Shown: one piece after another, positions 28,392 through 38,736 of the stretch
Position numbering within the stretch: the stretch's first letter is position 1
How the letters are laid out: every line of letters starts with the position of its first letter
DNA from: Gammaproteobacteria bacterium
GTDB lineage: Bacteria; Pseudomonadota; Gammaproteobacteria; GRL18
Assembly: GCA_016744995.1 (NCBI GenBank)
Contig: JADGDG010000018.1
Coordinates: 17,278 to 81,277 of the forward strand
Direction: 5' to 3'
DNA: 64,000 nucleotides
Translations under genes and position numbers: made by a program
The notes under the pieces: generated by a model
Databases searched by the model: none
Told to the model about the DNA's origin: nothing
The model's input: the letters and a program-made list of their open reading frames with translations, nothing else

Positions 28392-28643
28392 TTATTTTTT
28401 GCCTTGGTTTCCAGCAATCTTAGCGCAAGTACCTTCTGGTACATAAACCCACTCTTCTGCATCAGCATCAGTCTTTGCCATACCTGCACATGCATGCTTG
28501 CTGGTACCACAATCATTCATACCAGCTTTAGCAATACCCTGGCACTTTTCAAACCCAGGCTTACCAGCATGAGCAGTTGCACCCAGAGTGGCAAAAGCTA
28601 GAGCAAATAAAGCAGTCAGTGCAGTTTTTTTAGTGTTTCCCAT
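28392..28643 (-). CDS. Bufferin-like (DUF2282, BufA1-type) secreted cysteine peptide
   Basis: An 83 aa protein with a signal peptide ([20 protein letters not shown]) and a mature part holding four cysteines in the DUF2282 pattern: [22 protein letters not shown] and [20 protein letters not shown] precedes the ATG. In described bufferin operons, a MNIO enzyme (BufB) with BufC converts such cysteines to metal-binding heterocycles and DoxX is encoded nearby. Only the DoxX gene is present here, so modification would need enzymes encoded elsewhere. A divergent ECF sigma gene starts 282 bp upstream and is a plausible regulator. The intergenic region 28644-28925 shows no other gene. Confidence 0.85.
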   Translation of the reverse strand: MGNTKKTALTALFALAFATLGATAHAGKPGFEKCQGIAKAGMNDCGTSKHACAGMAKTDADAEEWVYVPEGTCAKIAGNQGKK

Positions 28644-28925
28644 TTTTATTTCCTTGTGTTAATTAAATTGATAGTGAAGAATTCCGTCATTGGCTCTCTT
28701 CAAAAAAATCAGGCCTCTGGGCTAAACCCCAAACAAAACCTAAATAAAATTTACCAGTGTCTGGCTTACATTACTAGACCTGATGGTGCAAAAAAAAATT
28801 TCATTTTTATTTATTGTTGTTATAACCTACCTAAAGCATTCATCTGCTGTTCACTGGTGGCTGTTATGATAAAACATTAAAAAAGTAGGTATTTTCCGAA
28901 ATATCAATATCAGTCTGATCATTTT

Positions 28926-29558
28926 ATGCTGTACAGACTTTATAAGTTTGATGCTCTTCACAATAAATCTTTGGGTCCAGCTATGTTTAGTATAAAAAAA
29001 ATATCAATCGGAAAGAAAACTGTAGATACCTCGGTCTATAAGAAGGTAAGCAGACAAAAACGCTTCGAAACACTGGTAAAGGCTTACTCCAGTGATTTGT
29101 ATCGTTTTGCTTATTGGTTATGCAGTAATCATTCAACAGCAGATGATTTGGTTCAGGAAACCTTTTTAAGAGCCTGGAAAGCATTAGATAAGCTTGAAGA
29201 TGAGAAAAAAGCTAAAAGCTGGCTTATTACCATCTTACGCAGAGAAAATGCCCGCCGTTTTGAGCGAAAAAGCTTCGTTCTTGTTGATATTGAAGAAGTT
29301 GTTGTTGAGGATCAAATAAGTCTCAGCCCGGAGCAATCACTGGAAAAACAGCAGTTTCATCAGGTAATTCTTGAGCTTGATATCGAATACAGAGAACCAT
29401 TGATTCTACAAACAATTGGCGGCTATAAAACCAGCGAAATTGCACAAATGTTGAATATGAATTTGAATACGGTTAATACCCGCTTATTTAGAGCTCGTGC
29501 TCAGTTAAGACATAAACTGAGTAAAGAGCAGCTGAAACATAACCTTGCAAGTGGCTAA
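28926..29558 (+). CDS. ECF-family RNA polymerase sigma factor
   Basis: A 210 aa protein (start 28926; an internal ATG at 28983 is an alternative). Region 2 is seen as AYSSDLYRFAYWLCSNHSTA and ADDLVQETFLRAWKALDKL, and region 4 as DIEYREPLILQTIGGYKTSE and NLNTVNTRLFRARAQLRHKL. It should direct RNA polymerase to stress-type promoters. The next gene encodes a membrane protein of the anti-sigma type. The bufA-like gene is divergent, and ECF control of bufferin loci is known in other bacteria. Confidence 0.9.
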   Translation: MLYRLYKFDALHNKSLGPAMFSIKKISIGKKTVDTSVYKKVSRQKRFETLVKAYSSDLYRFAYWLCSNHSTADDLVQETFLRAWKALDKLEDEKKAKSWLITILRRENARRFERKSFVLVDIEEVVVEDQISLSPEQSLEKQQFHQVILELDIEYREPLILQTIGGYKTSEIAQMLNMNLNTVNTRLFRARAQLRHKLSKEQLKHNLASG

Positions 29559-29613
29559 GCCTGAATAAACCAACAATTCAGGTTGCAGTATAAAAACTAT
29601 TGGGGGTTTTTAA

Positions 29614-30336
29614 GTGGATGATTTAGAGTTTCGAAAGCATGCAATCATTGATCCTGGTGATCAGTCACCTGAATTTCTGGACAAAATAAAACAAAGTGAC
29701 AGTAATCGTCATTTTGTAAAAGAACAAAAGACATTTAGTCACCTGCTACTCACTACCCTGAAAATCCCCACACCCGAGAACCTGACAGATCGAATACTGC
29801 TTGCTCAACAACTTGGCGAACATAAACTTCATACCATACAAAAACGCCAGAGACTACGGCGTAACTGGCTGGGTGGCAGTCTTGCCGCATCACTAATATT
29901 AGTCTTCAGTTTAAATTACATTTTGCCTCAAGCACTTGACAGCACACTGCTTGCCCAGAGTGTTTTACGCCATGTTATTGATGATACCCATGCTCTTAAT
30001 GTACAAATGAATGTACCTAAAACAAATATTGATACTATGCTGACCTCTTATGGCGGGAAGCTGAATGGTCCTATTGGCCATGTTTCATTTCTTGGGCATT
30101 GCATTATTGGTGGGCACACTGGCATCCACATAGTTATTCAAACTTCTCATGGTGCTGTCACCGTTTTATTACTGCCCTCTCAAAATATTGATAAGCCTTC
30201 AACATTAAATGACAGACAATTAAGAGGCATCGTTTATCCATCTAAAAAAGGCAGTATCGCAATCATCTCCGAAGCTCAGGAAGCCATTGAAGTGACCCGA
30301 AAACAAATTAATCAAAATTTAAACTGGATCATTTAA
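29614..30336 (+). CDS. Probable anti-sigma membrane protein (DUF3379-like)
   Basis: A 240 aa protein with a GTG start at 29614, 55 bp after the sigma gene. The N-terminal 85 residues are cytoplasmic and helical. A single membrane helix (about 91-108, WLGGSLAASLILVFSL) is followed by a 130-residue periplasmic domain. That domain contains GPIGHVSFLGHCIIGGHTGI, with one cysteine and several histidines that could sense metal or redox state. Position and topology fit an anti-sigma factor. No CHCC zinc motif is seen, so it is not the ZAS type. Confidence 0.75.
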   Translation: MDDLEFRKHAIIDPGDQSPEFLDKIKQSDSNRHFVKEQKTFSHLLLTTLKIPTPENLTDRILLAQQLGEHKLHTIQKRQRLRRNWLGGSLAASLILVFSLNYILPQALDSTLLAQSVLRHVIDDTHALNVQMNVPKTNIDTMLTSYGGKLNGPIGHVSFLGHCIIGGHTGIHIVIQTSHGAVTVLLLPSQNIDKPSTLNDRQLRGIVYPSKKGSIAIISEAQEAIEVTRKQINQNLNWII

Positions 30337-30350
30337 TTTAAAATAGCTAC

Positions 30351-30390
30351 CCTTATGCGCAATACATCATATTAGATTAAGCGCATAAGG
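30351..30390 (+). promoter_or_regulatory. Inverted repeat covering the ung ribosome site
   Basis: CCTTATGCGC (30351-30360) and GCGCATAAGG (30381-30390) form a perfect 10-bp stem with a 20-nt loop. The 3' arm ends in the AAGG that begins the ung ribosome site (AAGGAAAATGTATG). It could be a terminator for the anti-sigma gene, a translation-blocking hairpin, or an operator. Confidence 0.5.
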
Positions 30391-30397
30391 AAAATGT

Positions 30398-31072
30398 ATG
30401 AGCGATATTCAACTCAATGACGACTGGAAAAAACACCTTCAAAGTACATTTGAAACAGACACAATGTCTGCTTTAAAAGATTTTCTGCGTAATGAAAAAA
30501 ATCAGGGGAAAGTTATTTTACCCCATTCAAGCCTCTGGTTTAATGCCTTAAACAGCACACCACTTGAGCAGGTCAAAGTGGTGATACTAGGACAGGATCC
30601 TTATCCAACCCCCGGACATGCTCACGGATTATGTTTTTCAGTGTTACCCGATGTTAAGCCCATTCCAAAGTCACTGATTAATATCTATAAAGAATTACAG
30701 GATGATTTAGGCATAATTAATCACAACGGGCATTTACAATCCTGGGCAGAGCAGGGTGTTTTATTGCTAAACAGCGTTTTAACTGTCGCAAGCGGTCAGG
30801 CTAATTCTCATCAGGGAAAGGGCTGGGAGCTCTTTACCGATGCAATTATTAATGAATTAAATAATCAGGCTCGGCCACTTGTTTTTGTTTTATGGGGTGC
30901 TTATGCACAAAAAAAGGGGGCAATTATTGACTCAAAGCGCCACTTTGTTATACGCTCGCCACATCCTTCGCCCTTATCAGCCTACCGAGGTTTTTTCGGC
31001 AGCAAGCCTTTTTCTAAAATTAATCAGTTTTTACAACAACAGGGTCAGGATGAAATTAATTGGCAGGTATGA
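30398..31072 (+). CDS. ung: Uracil-DNA glycosylase (family 1)
   Basis: A 224 aa Ung with the catalytic water-activating motif GQDPYPTPGHAHGLCFS, LLLNSVLTV, and the DNA minor-groove loop HPSPLSAYRGF. It removes uracil from DNA to start base-excision repair. Length and motif order are standard. The ribosome site is sequestered in a possible hairpin. It ends 17 bp from the convergent ubiB gene. Confidence 0.96.
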   Translation: MSDIQLNDDWKKHLQSTFETDTMSALKDFLRNEKNQGKVILPHSSLWFNALNSTPLEQVKVVILGQDPYPTPGHAHGLCFSVLPDVKPIPKSLINIYKELQDDLGIINHNGHLQSWAEQGVLLLNSVLTVASGQANSHQGKGWELFTDAIINELNNQARPLVFVLWGAYAQKKGAIIDSKRHFVIRSPHPSPLSAYRGFFGSKPFSKINQFLQQQGQDEINWQV

Positions 31073-31088
31073 GTCCTGTAAAGGGCTG

Positions 31089-32720
31089 CTAAGCTTTTTT
31101 AAAAAAGACCCAGAGACTGCCTATGGCACCGACTCCTGCCATAACCTGAGCTTCCAGGATCATATTACCCGAATACAGGATAGCACCGCCGATCAATAAG
31201 GCTGCACTGACTATCGCCTGTATGGTGCTTTTATTCTGCTGCTCTATTTTCTGTTCAATTCGATCCAGCGTCTTGCTTTGATAGTTAATACGTAACTTAC
31301 CATGACGTGCCTGCTGAACCACATCAAAAACCTGGCCGGGAAATTCCGGCAGCTGCTCCATCCAAAGTGGGGCATGATGCTTAACCTGCTTAGCAAAAGA
31401 GCGAAAGCCCAGCTGCTCTTTCATCCAGTTTTCCAGAAAAGGTTTGGCAGTATCCCACAGATCCAGCTGTGGATATAACTGGCGTCCTAGTCCTTCAATA
31501 TTTAATAATGTTTTTTGCAATAAGACCAGCTGCGGCTGAACTTCCATGTTAAAACGACGGGCCGTCTGGAACAAACGTAATAGCAATTGACCAAAAGAAA
31601 TTTCATGCAGGGGTTTTTCAAAAATAGGCTCGCATACTGAACGGATAGCGGACTCAAAATCATCCACCCGGGTATCCGGCGGCACCCAACCGGACTCAAC
31701 ATGTAATTCAGCTACCCGGTAATAATCACGGTTAAAAAAAGCCAGGAAATTTTCTGCAAGATAACGCTGATCATCAGTACTCAGGCTGCCCATAATGCCA
31801 AAGTCAATGGCAATGTATTGCCCTGAGTTAGAAACAAATATATTGCCCGGATGCATATCTGCATGGAAGAAGTTATCTCGAAAAACCTGGGTAAAAAAAA
31901 TCTCAACACCCATTTCTGCCAGGCGCTTGAAATCAATATCCATGGCCTTGAGTTCTTCCATATTGGTTACGGGCATACCATGAATGCGCTCCATAACCAT
32001 GACTTTTTTCCGGCAGTGATCCCAGTCAACTTCAGGAATATAGAGCACCGGTGAATCTTTAAAGTTACGTCTTAGCTCAGAGGCATTTGCAGCCTCTCTA
32101 AGCAGATCAAGTTCATCAATAATATTTTTATCAAATTCTTCCACCACTTCATGCGGGCGCAAGCGCTTACCTTCTGACCAGAACTGTTCTACTTTATCAG
32201 CGATGGCATAGAGTAATGCCAGGTCACGGCGAATGACTTTTTCAATGTCCGGCCGCACCACTTTAACCACCATTTCCCGGCCATCAAGAAGCGTTGCTTT
32301 ATGTACCTGAGCAATTGAAGCAGAAGCCAGCGGAGTGCGATCAAATTCTTTAAAAATTTTATCAATGGGTAGTTTGAATGACTGCTCAATGATCTCAACA
32401 GCTTTATCCCCGGAAAAAGGCGGGACTTGATCCTGTAATTTTGCCAGTTCTTCAGCCAGATCATCAGGTAATAAATCCCGACGGGTCGAAAGGATCTGCC
32501 CAAATTTAACAAAAATGGGCCCCAGATCTTCAAGTGCCCGACGGATCCGCTCACCACGAGGCCGACGGGTACGATGACGAAGCCAGAAAGAGGGTGAAAA
32601 AAAACGCACCACCCGTAAAGGTCTGAATAAATGGGTACTGAGGAGAAGTTCATCCAGTCCATGACGAAGTAATACGCGACTGATAAACATAAGGTGGAAA
32701 AAATGAGTAATGCTCTTCAC
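31089..32720 (-). CDS. ubiB: UbiB atypical kinase, ubiquinone biosynthesis
   Basis: A 543 aa UbiB/ABC1/ADCK protein. It has the KxGQ-type motif [19 protein letters not shown], the alanine-rich nucleotide loop [13 protein letters not shown] and the catalytic-type [13 protein letters not shown] and IDFGIMG. Two membrane helices lie at the C-terminus (about 495-540). It supports coenzyme Q assembly at the inner membrane. The GTG start overlaps the ubiJ stop by 4 bp, giving the classic ubiE-ubiJ-ubiB operon. Confidence 0.95.
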   Translation of the reverse strand: MKSITHFFHLMFISRVLLRHGLDELLLSTHLFRPLRVVRFFSPSFWLRHRTRRPRGERIRRALEDLGPIFVKFGQILSTRRDLLPDDLAEELAKLQDQVPPFSGDKAVEIIEQSFKLPIDKIFKEFDRTPLASASIAQVHKATLLDGREMVVKVVRPDIEKVIRRDLALLYAIADKVEQFWSEGKRLRPHEVVEEFDKNIIDELDLLREAANASELRRNFKDSPVLYIPEVDWDHCRKKVMVMERIHGMPVTNMEELKAMDIDFKRLAEMGVEIFFTQVFRDNFFHADMHPGNIFVSNSGQYIAIDFGIMGSLSTDDQRYLAENFLAFFNRDYYRVAELHVESGWVPPDTRVDDFESAIRSVCEPIFEKPLHEISFGQLLLRLFQTARRFNMEVQPQLVLLQKTLLNIEGLGRQLYPQLDLWDTAKPFLENWMKEQLGFRSFAKQVKHHAPLWMEQLPEFPGQVFDVVQQARHGKLRINYQSKTLDRIEQKIEQQNKSTIQAIVSAALLIGGAILYSGNMILEAQVMAGVGAIGSLWVFFKKA

Positions 32721-33382
32721 TCGGCAGACTTCTTATTATCTAGAGTTTGAATGATTCGATTAATTCGGGCTTCAGCACGGTCAACATCACTACGGATTTG
32801 ATCGATCTGAGTATTAAAGTGATTAACTTCCGGCCCCGAGGCAATATCACGGCTTTCATATTGCACATACTCACTAACATCCCTTGTTAATGAATCAAAG
32901 GCATCTTTGCCCCAGCCTAAAAAACCCCGTGCCATATTCCCCAGGGAATGTGCAATCACATCACCAGTGATATGCGACAAATGCTCTTCCCAGTCAATAT
33001 CCAGTTGTTTGAACAATGATTGAAAGTGCTGACCCAGAGCAATATCACCGGAGATACTGATATCACCTTTAAAAACAGCAGTTGTTTTGGTTTTTTCATC
33101 GGCCATCGCCATACGAGCAAAGGCCATCAGAGAACCACTGATAATAGTATCGGCCTCACCTTCATAATGGCTGATAATTTGAATTCCTTGCTGATCAGGG
33201 AAGAAGTAGAGAGTTTGTTCCATATCGGTAAGATGAAAAGCAATAATACGTCCTTTAAAACGCTTCAGCAGTTGAAAAGTTTCCGGATCCATAGCAAATA
33301 ACTGATTCAGCCCGGTTTCCATGGCCCCAAGCAAGGGTATCAGTAAGGGATTAATATCGTTGGCTGGTTTACTCTGATGCAA
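32717..33382 (-). CDS. ubiJ: UbiJ ubiquinone assembly accessory factor
   Basis: A 221 aa protein that starts with TTG, preceded by AGGAG 9 nt upstream. It has an N-terminal SCP2 lipid-binding domain ([44 protein letters not shown]) and a C-terminal coiled coil ([12 protein letters not shown] region). UbiJ with UbiK binds lipid intermediates and holds the soluble Q-biosynthesis complex. It sits 27 bp after ubiE and overlaps ubiB. Confidence 0.93.
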   Translation of the reverse strand: MHQSKPANDINPLLIPLLGAMETGLNQLFAMDPETFQLLKRFKGRIIAFHLTDMEQTLYFFPDQQGIQIISHYEGEADTIISGSLMAFARMAMADEKTKTTAVFKGDISISGDIALGQHFQSLFKQLDIDWEEHLSHITGDVIAHSLGNMARGFLGWGKDAFDSLTRDVSEYVQYESRDIASGPEVNHFNTQIDQIRSDVDRAEARINRIIQTLDNKKSAE

Positions 33383-33409
33383 AATTAAAGCTCCTGAAAT
33401 ATAACCGCA

Positions 33410-34171
33410 CTAGAATTTAAAACCACGATGCAAAGCAACAATACCACCCGTCAGGTTATTATAGTCACAACGTTCAAAACCAACATTTTCCATCATTCCT
33501 TTCAGAGTTTCCTGATCAGGGTGCATACGAATTGATTCGGCCAGATAACGATAACTCTCAGAATCATTGGCAATCACTTTGCCCATAAAGGGTAAAATAT
33601 TAAACGAGTAAAAGTCATATAAAGGGCTCAGACCCGGTGCAATTGGTTTGGAAAACTCTAATATCAACAGACGACCACCCGGTTTTAACACCCGAAACAT
33701 TGAAGCCAGAGCAGCATCTTTATCTGTGACATTACGTAAGCCAAAAGCAATAGTGATGCAGTCAAAGCTATTATCAGGGAAAGGCAGGCATTCAGCATTT
33801 GCCTGGACATATTCGACATTGCCGACAATCCCTTTATCCATCAGCCGAGCACGGCCCACTCTAAGCATAGAGTCATTAATATCGCTGAGGATCACCTGAC
33901 CACTTTCCCCCACCATTTTGGAGAATTTAATGGTCAGATCACCTGTACCGCCAGCCAGGTCAAGAACATGATGACCACGCCGCACACCACTTTTTTCAAT
34001 GGTCAGTCGTTTCCAGATACGATGTACGCCCATAGACATCACATCATTCATCATGTCGTATTTACTGGCAACAGAGTGAAAAACTTCGGCTACTTTTTCA
34101 ACCTTATCGTCTGTTTTAACGGTTTTATAACCAAAGTGAGTAGTATCATCTGATTGATTCTGATTTTCCAT
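33410..34171 (-). CDS. ubiE: UbiE C-methyltransferase (ubiquinone/menaquinone)
   Basis: A 253 aa SAM methyltransferase. [18 protein letters not shown] and HRIWKR near the start, [15 protein letters not shown] (SAM loop) and [12 protein letters not shown] are the UbiE signature. It methylates the quinone ring precursor at C2. TAGGAAA precedes the ATG. It is the first gene of ubiEJB. Confidence 0.96.
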   Translation of the reverse strand: MENQNQSDDTTHFGYKTVKTDDKVEKVAEVFHSVASKYDMMNDVMSMGVHRIWKRLTIEKSGVRRGHHVLDLAGGTGDLTIKFSKMVGESGQVILSDINDSMLRVGRARLMDKGIVGNVEYVQANAECLPFPDNSFDCITIAFGLRNVTDKDAALASMFRVLKPGGRLLILEFSKPIAPGLSPLYDFYSFNILPFMGKVIANDSESYRYLAESIRMHPDQETLKGMMENVGFERCDYNNLTGGIVALHRGFKF

Positions 34172-34527
34172 GCGTTTCCTACCTGATATTATCAGATGAT
34201 TATACGATGAATCGGCAAGAAAATCACACAGGGATATTGGACTGTTCTACAATACATGACAAATACCCTGTTTATTAAATACAAAACATCCGGGGCGAAG
34301 TCAAATGGCATAGGATACTCAAATTCATAAGAAAATATGAATTTGGTTATTTGGCTCTATTTATCACTGAGGTGTGTCCCATAGCTATTACCTATGAAAC
34401 CCAGTTATATTGGCAGGATTGCTGATAGAAAGAGGTTAAAAAGCTATTACTGACTCATTTTACAAAGAGCTCTTCAAAAATTCTAATTAGTGCGCACAGA
34501 GTATCAGCCCCGGCGCACTCAGCAAAC
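34172..34527. other. 356-bp intergenic region with one hairpin
   Basis: Between ubiE and the TonB-receptor end I see no gene. CAAATTCAT (34320-34328) and ATGAATTTG (34337-34345) form a 9-bp stem with an 8-nt loop, a weak terminator candidate. The rest shows no motif that I recognise. Confidence 0.5.
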
Positions 34528-36576
34528 TCAGAATTTATAAGCTGCATTAATGTAATAGTAACGACCTGGTTCATTAATTTTTATCACGTCACCAGTACCA
34601 TCAGAGATTAAGATAAGATCCTTATAGGTATTATTAACTGCATAGGTTTTATCAAAGACGTTATCAATACCTGCCGTCACTTCAAAGTGATTTGTCAGGT
34701 TATGAGTAGCCTTCAGGTTCATAATGGCATAGCTGTCAATTTTTTGTTCACCATTATCAGCATCATAATGATCCCAGGTATCAGCCGCAACCATTTCCAC
34801 CTTTGCCGTGCCTGTTGCCATATAATCATAATTCAAAGCAAGGTTGAGCTTCATGGGTGTAATATTTGCCAGATCTTTATCTGTTTGCCCTGCTAAAGCC
34901 TTGTTCTTTTTGCCTCTCTGATAAGCTAAGCCGAAATCAAGATAGACCTCATCGGTAAATGAATACAAACCTGAGAGACTAAAGCCATAAATAGTCGCAT
35001 CAATATTTTCAAAATTATTGCTCATCTTATCAGCATTAAAATAAATATAATCTTTCAACCAGCTGTAAAATACAGAAGTCTTAATAGTCAGATTTTCAAA
35101 ATTGTTTTCCATCCCAAAATCAATTTCATAATTGCTGGTCTGATCCAGATCAGGTGTACCCCCTTCTCTGCCGCTGGCGGCTTTCCAGTAAAGTTCTCTG
35201 GCATCAGGAACACGAGAGGCTTTGCCTATACCACCAAAAAAGTTAGTGGTCTCATTATATTGATACGTTCCCTGCACAAAAGCACCGAAAGAATCATAGT
35301 CATTATCTCTCTGGCTGCCGCCTGGCGAAATGGAGGTATCATCATAGCGAGCTCCAAGCCTCAGGGTAAAATCCTGATAGCGTTTTTCCAGCTCACCAAA
35401 AATCGCCGTATTGTCTGTATCAACATCATCAATACTTGTCCGGCCTGTCACATTCATCCTTACTGGCGGCATAGTATTAGGTACACTCATAATACCAATA
35501 TATTCTCCATCCCAATTACGTCTACTGGTATCAATACCGATAGAACCTTCCATTGTATTGCTGATATCAAATGCATTTTTTACCTTAAAGCCCTGCATTC
35601 GTGTTGTTAGTTTACTGATTAACTCAAATTGTGAGTTGGGTCCTGAGACATTTCTATAACGATTGGACATAGGGTGAGTCACGTCAGAGTCATAATATTG
35701 AAACTCTAATTTTTTTGAAAACTCACCCAGATCCTTAATTGAGTGTTCCAGATTTAGAATATTCGAGTCATCATACAAGGCATCCATTTTACTGGAAGGA
35801 TACAGCACATCATCACTGCGGTTTGCTGTGTAGCTAATGGACATTTCATGATCATCAATCAGATTAAAGTAAAATTTTCCCATGAATGTCTGTTTCTCAT
35901 AGGCATCCTGATTTCTATATTTATCCTGATATTTAACACCATTTGGAACTGCCGGTGTCGCTGCTTCTAATTGTTCTGCAAAATCATTGCCGTCACCATC
36001 TCTGAACTGACCACTGCTTTCATCAGAAATGCTCACCAGTCCACGAACTTTTTCATTACCACCACTAAGAGTCATTGCCGTTTTCTGATAGTTCCAACGT
36101 CCCATATTAAGGCTGACTTCACCATGTAAATCTTCTTCTGGTTTTTTACTTGTGACTTTGACTGCACCACTCAGGGTACCAAAATTTTCAACATCATAAG
36201 GACCTTCAATAATAGTAATACTTTCAATATTATTGGTTAAAATGTGTGAAGTTGGTGGATCCATTCGATTAGGGCAGGCACCATATATTTTGGCATTATC
36301 CATCAGAATATTAATATTATCTTTATTTTGTCCTCTTAAGATAATGTCATTGGAGATACCACTGCGACGAATTAATGAGATACCAGGAACATTTTTTGTT
36401 AAGGCATCCGCTAAATCAGCTGATTTAACCTGTTCACCACTGACATCACTGAGTTCAGTGCCTTCAACAGTAATAGTTGGGATATCAGATTCAGCATAAA
36501 CCTGAAGAGAGTACATCGATATCACTACAGCAAGTGACATTTTAAGACGAGAACTTGAAAGATAAATTTGTTTCAT
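34528..36576 (-). CDS. OprC/NosA-type TonB-dependent copper receptor
   Basis: A 682 aa outer-membrane receptor; ATG 36576 is chosen over an upstream TTG at 36588. The signal peptide ends near SLQVYAES. The plug domain has TITVEGTELSD and PGISLIRRSGISNDIILRG. The key motif YGACPNRMDPPTSHI (about 100-115), with cysteine and methionine, is the copper-binding signature of OprC and NosA. The C-terminus ends in an aromatic beta-strand (YYINAAYKF). It should import copper using TonB energy. No metal regulator is adjacent. An aromatic ending at residue 682 supports an intact barrel. Confidence 0.88.
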   Translation of the reverse strand: MKQIYLSSSRLKMSLAVVISMYSLQVYAESDIPTITVEGTELSDVSGEQVKSADLADALTKNVPGISLIRRSGISNDIILRGQNKDNINILMDNAKIYGACPNRMDPPTSHILTNNIESITIIEGPYDVENFGTLSGAVKVTSKKPEEDLHGEVSLNMGRWNYQKTAMTLSGGNEKVRGLVSISDESSGQFRDGDGNDFAEQLEAATPAVPNGVKYQDKYRNQDAYEKQTFMGKFYFNLIDDHEMSISYTANRSDDVLYPSSKMDALYDDSNILNLEHSIKDLGEFSKKLEFQYYDSDVTHPMSNRYRNVSGPNSQFELISKLTTRMQGFKVKNAFDISNTMEGSIGIDTSRRNWDGEYIGIMSVPNTMPPVRMNVTGRTSIDDVDTDNTAIFGELEKRYQDFTLRLGARYDDTSISPGGSQRDNDYDSFGAFVQGTYQYNETTNFFGGIGKASRVPDARELYWKAASGREGGTPDLDQTSNYEIDFGMENNFENLTIKTSVFYSWLKDYIYFNADKMSNNFENIDATIYGFSLSGLYSFTDEVYLDFGLAYQRGKKNKALAGQTDKDLANITPMKLNLALNYDYMATGTAKVEMVAADTWDHYDADNGEQKIDSYAIMNLKATHNLTNHFEVTAGIDNVFDKTYAVNNTYKDLILISDGTGDVIKINEPGRYYYINAAYKF

Positions 36577-36793
36577 TACATTAACCAAAATAAAGTATTA
36601 AAAAGAACTAATACAGCAATTTTAATACCATTATAAGAGTTTTAATTTGGAATCAGCATGTTAGTATTTTTCAGCACGTTTCAAGCCTGGCTCAAGTGTG
36701 TTATATAACTTAAAAAGCAGGGCATATGACACAGCTTGATTAATTACCACAATGAACTAAATTTAGAGTAGGGATACAGTTAAAGTACTGAAT

Positions 36794-37876
36794 ATGAATG
36801 CTTACCTTTCCAATCTTAACCAAATAGAATCCTGGTTTTTCAGTCTTGCTGAGAAGCAGGCATTTTTTTTGCCCCGAAAAACACAGGGAATAAATTATCG
36901 GTTTGAATTCATTGACCATCAGCAACCACTCGATTTATTCAGCTATAAGCCAACTATTTTACCGCCAGGGAAAAATATATTTCCTGATGGTGAAATTTTA
37001 TTTACCTACAACAAAGATAATAATGGCCACTATCATTTTCATCAGGGTACAGCAATACACTCTCAACTCCTTGCTGGCGTACGTGCCTGTGATTTAAAGG
37101 GAATTTACTTACTGGATAAAGCATTTTCTGATGGCACCAAAGACAGCCACTATTTACAACGCCGAGAAAAAACAGACATTATCGCCTTTAACTGCACCAC
37201 ACCCTGTGATGATCATTGTTTCTGCGAAGCAGCCCAGTCACTGGATTTTCAAACAGGTGCTGATATTTTTATTACACCACTTTTTCCAATCAGCAGTAAC
37301 AAAGAAGTCCATAAAAAACAGCAATGTCTGCTTGAAATCCTGACCCCAAGAGGTGCTGAATTAATTAAATCACTGGTCTCCCAAAAATGTTCAAATCCAC
37401 AGAAATTAATAAAACAGGCACTGGAAAATCGGCCTAAACCCTTTGGACGGCAGTTTCTGACACCGGTTAAACAATTATCAAAAGTCATTCATCAGGAAGA
37501 TGCCGAGTCGATTTACCAGCAATATGCAGAACGTTGTTTTTCATGTGGTACCTGTAATCTGGTATGTCCAACCTGTTACTGCTTTGACACAAAAGATGAA
37601 TTAAATCTCGATGGCAACTCTGGGCAGAAAACTCGTCACTGGGATGCCTGCCTCAATCCCGGCTTTGCAGAAGTGGCTGGCGGTCATAACTTCAGAGCCG
37701 ATCCAGCGGCCCGACAACGCCATCGTGTCCGTCGTAAATTTGATTATCTGCCGCAACGTTTTGAGCAGACATTTTGTACCGGTTGCGGCCGATGCGGACG
37801 CCAATGCACCACCGGCATTGATATCTTCGACATTGTTAATGATGTGTACTTATCCATACAGGAGTCAAAAGAATGA
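36794..37876 (+). CDS. hydB: Sulfhydrogenase-type beta subunit (4Fe-4S)
   Basis: A 360 aa iron-sulfur protein of the HydB/anaerobic sulfite reductase A family. The N-terminal domain ends with GVRACDLKGIYLLD and CTTPCDDHCFCE. Two ferredoxin-like clusters follow, CFSCGTCNLVCPTCYCFD and CTGCGRCGRQCTTGIDI. In group 3b hydrogenases this subunit carries electrons between the NAD(P) subunit and the small subunit. It is the first of hydB-hydG-hydD-hydA and overlaps hydG by 4 bp. Confidence 0.9.
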   Translation: MNAYLSNLNQIESWFFSLAEKQAFFLPRKTQGINYRFEFIDHQQPLDLFSYKPTILPPGKNIFPDGEILFTYNKDNNGHYHFHQGTAIHSQLLAGVRACDLKGIYLLDKAFSDGTKDSHYLQRREKTDIIAFNCTTPCDDHCFCEAAQSLDFQTGADIFITPLFPISSNKEVHKKQQCLLEILTPRGAELIKSLVSQKCSNPQKLIKQALENRPKPFGRQFLTPVKQLSKVIHQEDAESIYQQYAERCFSCGTCNLVCPTCYCFDTKDELNLDGNSGQKTRHWDACLNPGFAEVAGGHNFRADPAARQRHRVRRKFDYLPQRFEQTFCTGCGRCGRQCTTGIDIFDIVNDVYLSIQESKE

Positions 37877-38736
37877 AAACACTCTCTGACTCTGTTATCA
37901 AAAACTCCTATATTCCAATCATGGCAGAAATACAATCTATTGAACGCTTAAGCAAAGATGAAATGTTATTCAGAGTGCACTTGCCGCAACCGCTGAATCA
38001 CCATCCGGGACAATTTGTTATGGTTGGCTTACCCGGTATTGGTGAATGTGCCATTTCCATCAGCAGCAGTCCTGAAAGTGGCAAAATACTGGAAATGGTC
38101 ATTCGCAAAGCCGGTAATGTTACCGGAGTTCTGCAACAGTTAAAAAAATCAGACTTAATAAGCATCAGAGGTCCTTTTGGGTCGGGATTTGATTTAGATG
38201 AGTTTCGTTATAAAAAAGATAATGGAATTAAAGATATTGTCATTATTGCCGGAGGCCTGGGTCTGGTGCCTTTACGCTCTTTAATTATTCCAATTATGGA
38301 ACATAAATCTGACTATGGCAGGATTCATCTCATCATTGGCTCAAAAACACCGGGAGAAGCTCTATTCCGCTCACAAATTCAAACATGGAGATCTCAACCG
38401 GACTGTAGCATTACAGAGTTGGTTGATGATCCTGATCTTCAGGAATGGGATGGTGATATCGGTCTGGTGACTGAGCCCATACATAAACTGAAGATCGATG
38501 AAAAAAATACTCTGGTGGTTTTATGCGGACCACCAGTCATGTATAAATTTGTTTTAATGGAAATAAAAATGAATTTTAATATCCCAGATGAGCATATTTT
38601 TGTCGATCTGGAACGCCGCATGCGTTGTGGCCTGGGCAAGTGCGGTCATTGTCAAATCAACCATGTGTACTGTTGTAAAGAGGGCCCGGTTTTTCGTTAT
38701 TCACAATTAACCGACTTAGCGGAGGCATTAAACTGA
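37873..38736 (+). CDS. hydG: Hydrogenase gamma subunit, FAD/NAD(P)-binding with 2Fe-2S
   Basis: A 287 aa flavoprotein of the ferredoxin-NADP reductase fold. HHPGQFVMVGLPGIGE and IRGPFGSGF bind flavin, and IVIIAGGLGLVPLRSLI is the NAD(P) loop. The C-terminal 2Fe-2S cluster is RRMRCGLGKCGHC followed by CCKEGPVF. It links H2 turnover to NAD(P)H. It overlaps hydB by 4 bp and hydD by 1 bp (ATGA-type junction). Confidence 0.9.
   Translation: MKTLSDSVIKNSYIPIMAEIQSIERLSKDEMLFRVHLPQPLNHHPGQFVMVGLPGIGECAISISSSPESGKILEMVIRKAGNVTGVLQQLKKSDLISIRGPFGSGFDLDEFRYKKDNGIKDIVIIAGGLGLVPLRSLIIPIMEHKSDYGRIHLIIGSKTPGEALFRSQIQTWRSQPDCSITELVDDPDLQEWDGDIGLVTEPIHKLKIDEKNTLVVLCGPPVMYKFVLMEIKMNFNIPDEHIFVDLERRMRCGLGKCGHCQINHVYCCKEGPVFRYSQLTDLAEALN

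Noticed and set aside
28268..28516. 82-residue reading frame overlapping the bufferin gene
   Set aside because: It is in another frame of the bufA-like gene and palindrome; the signal peptide and cysteine pattern show that the other frame is used.
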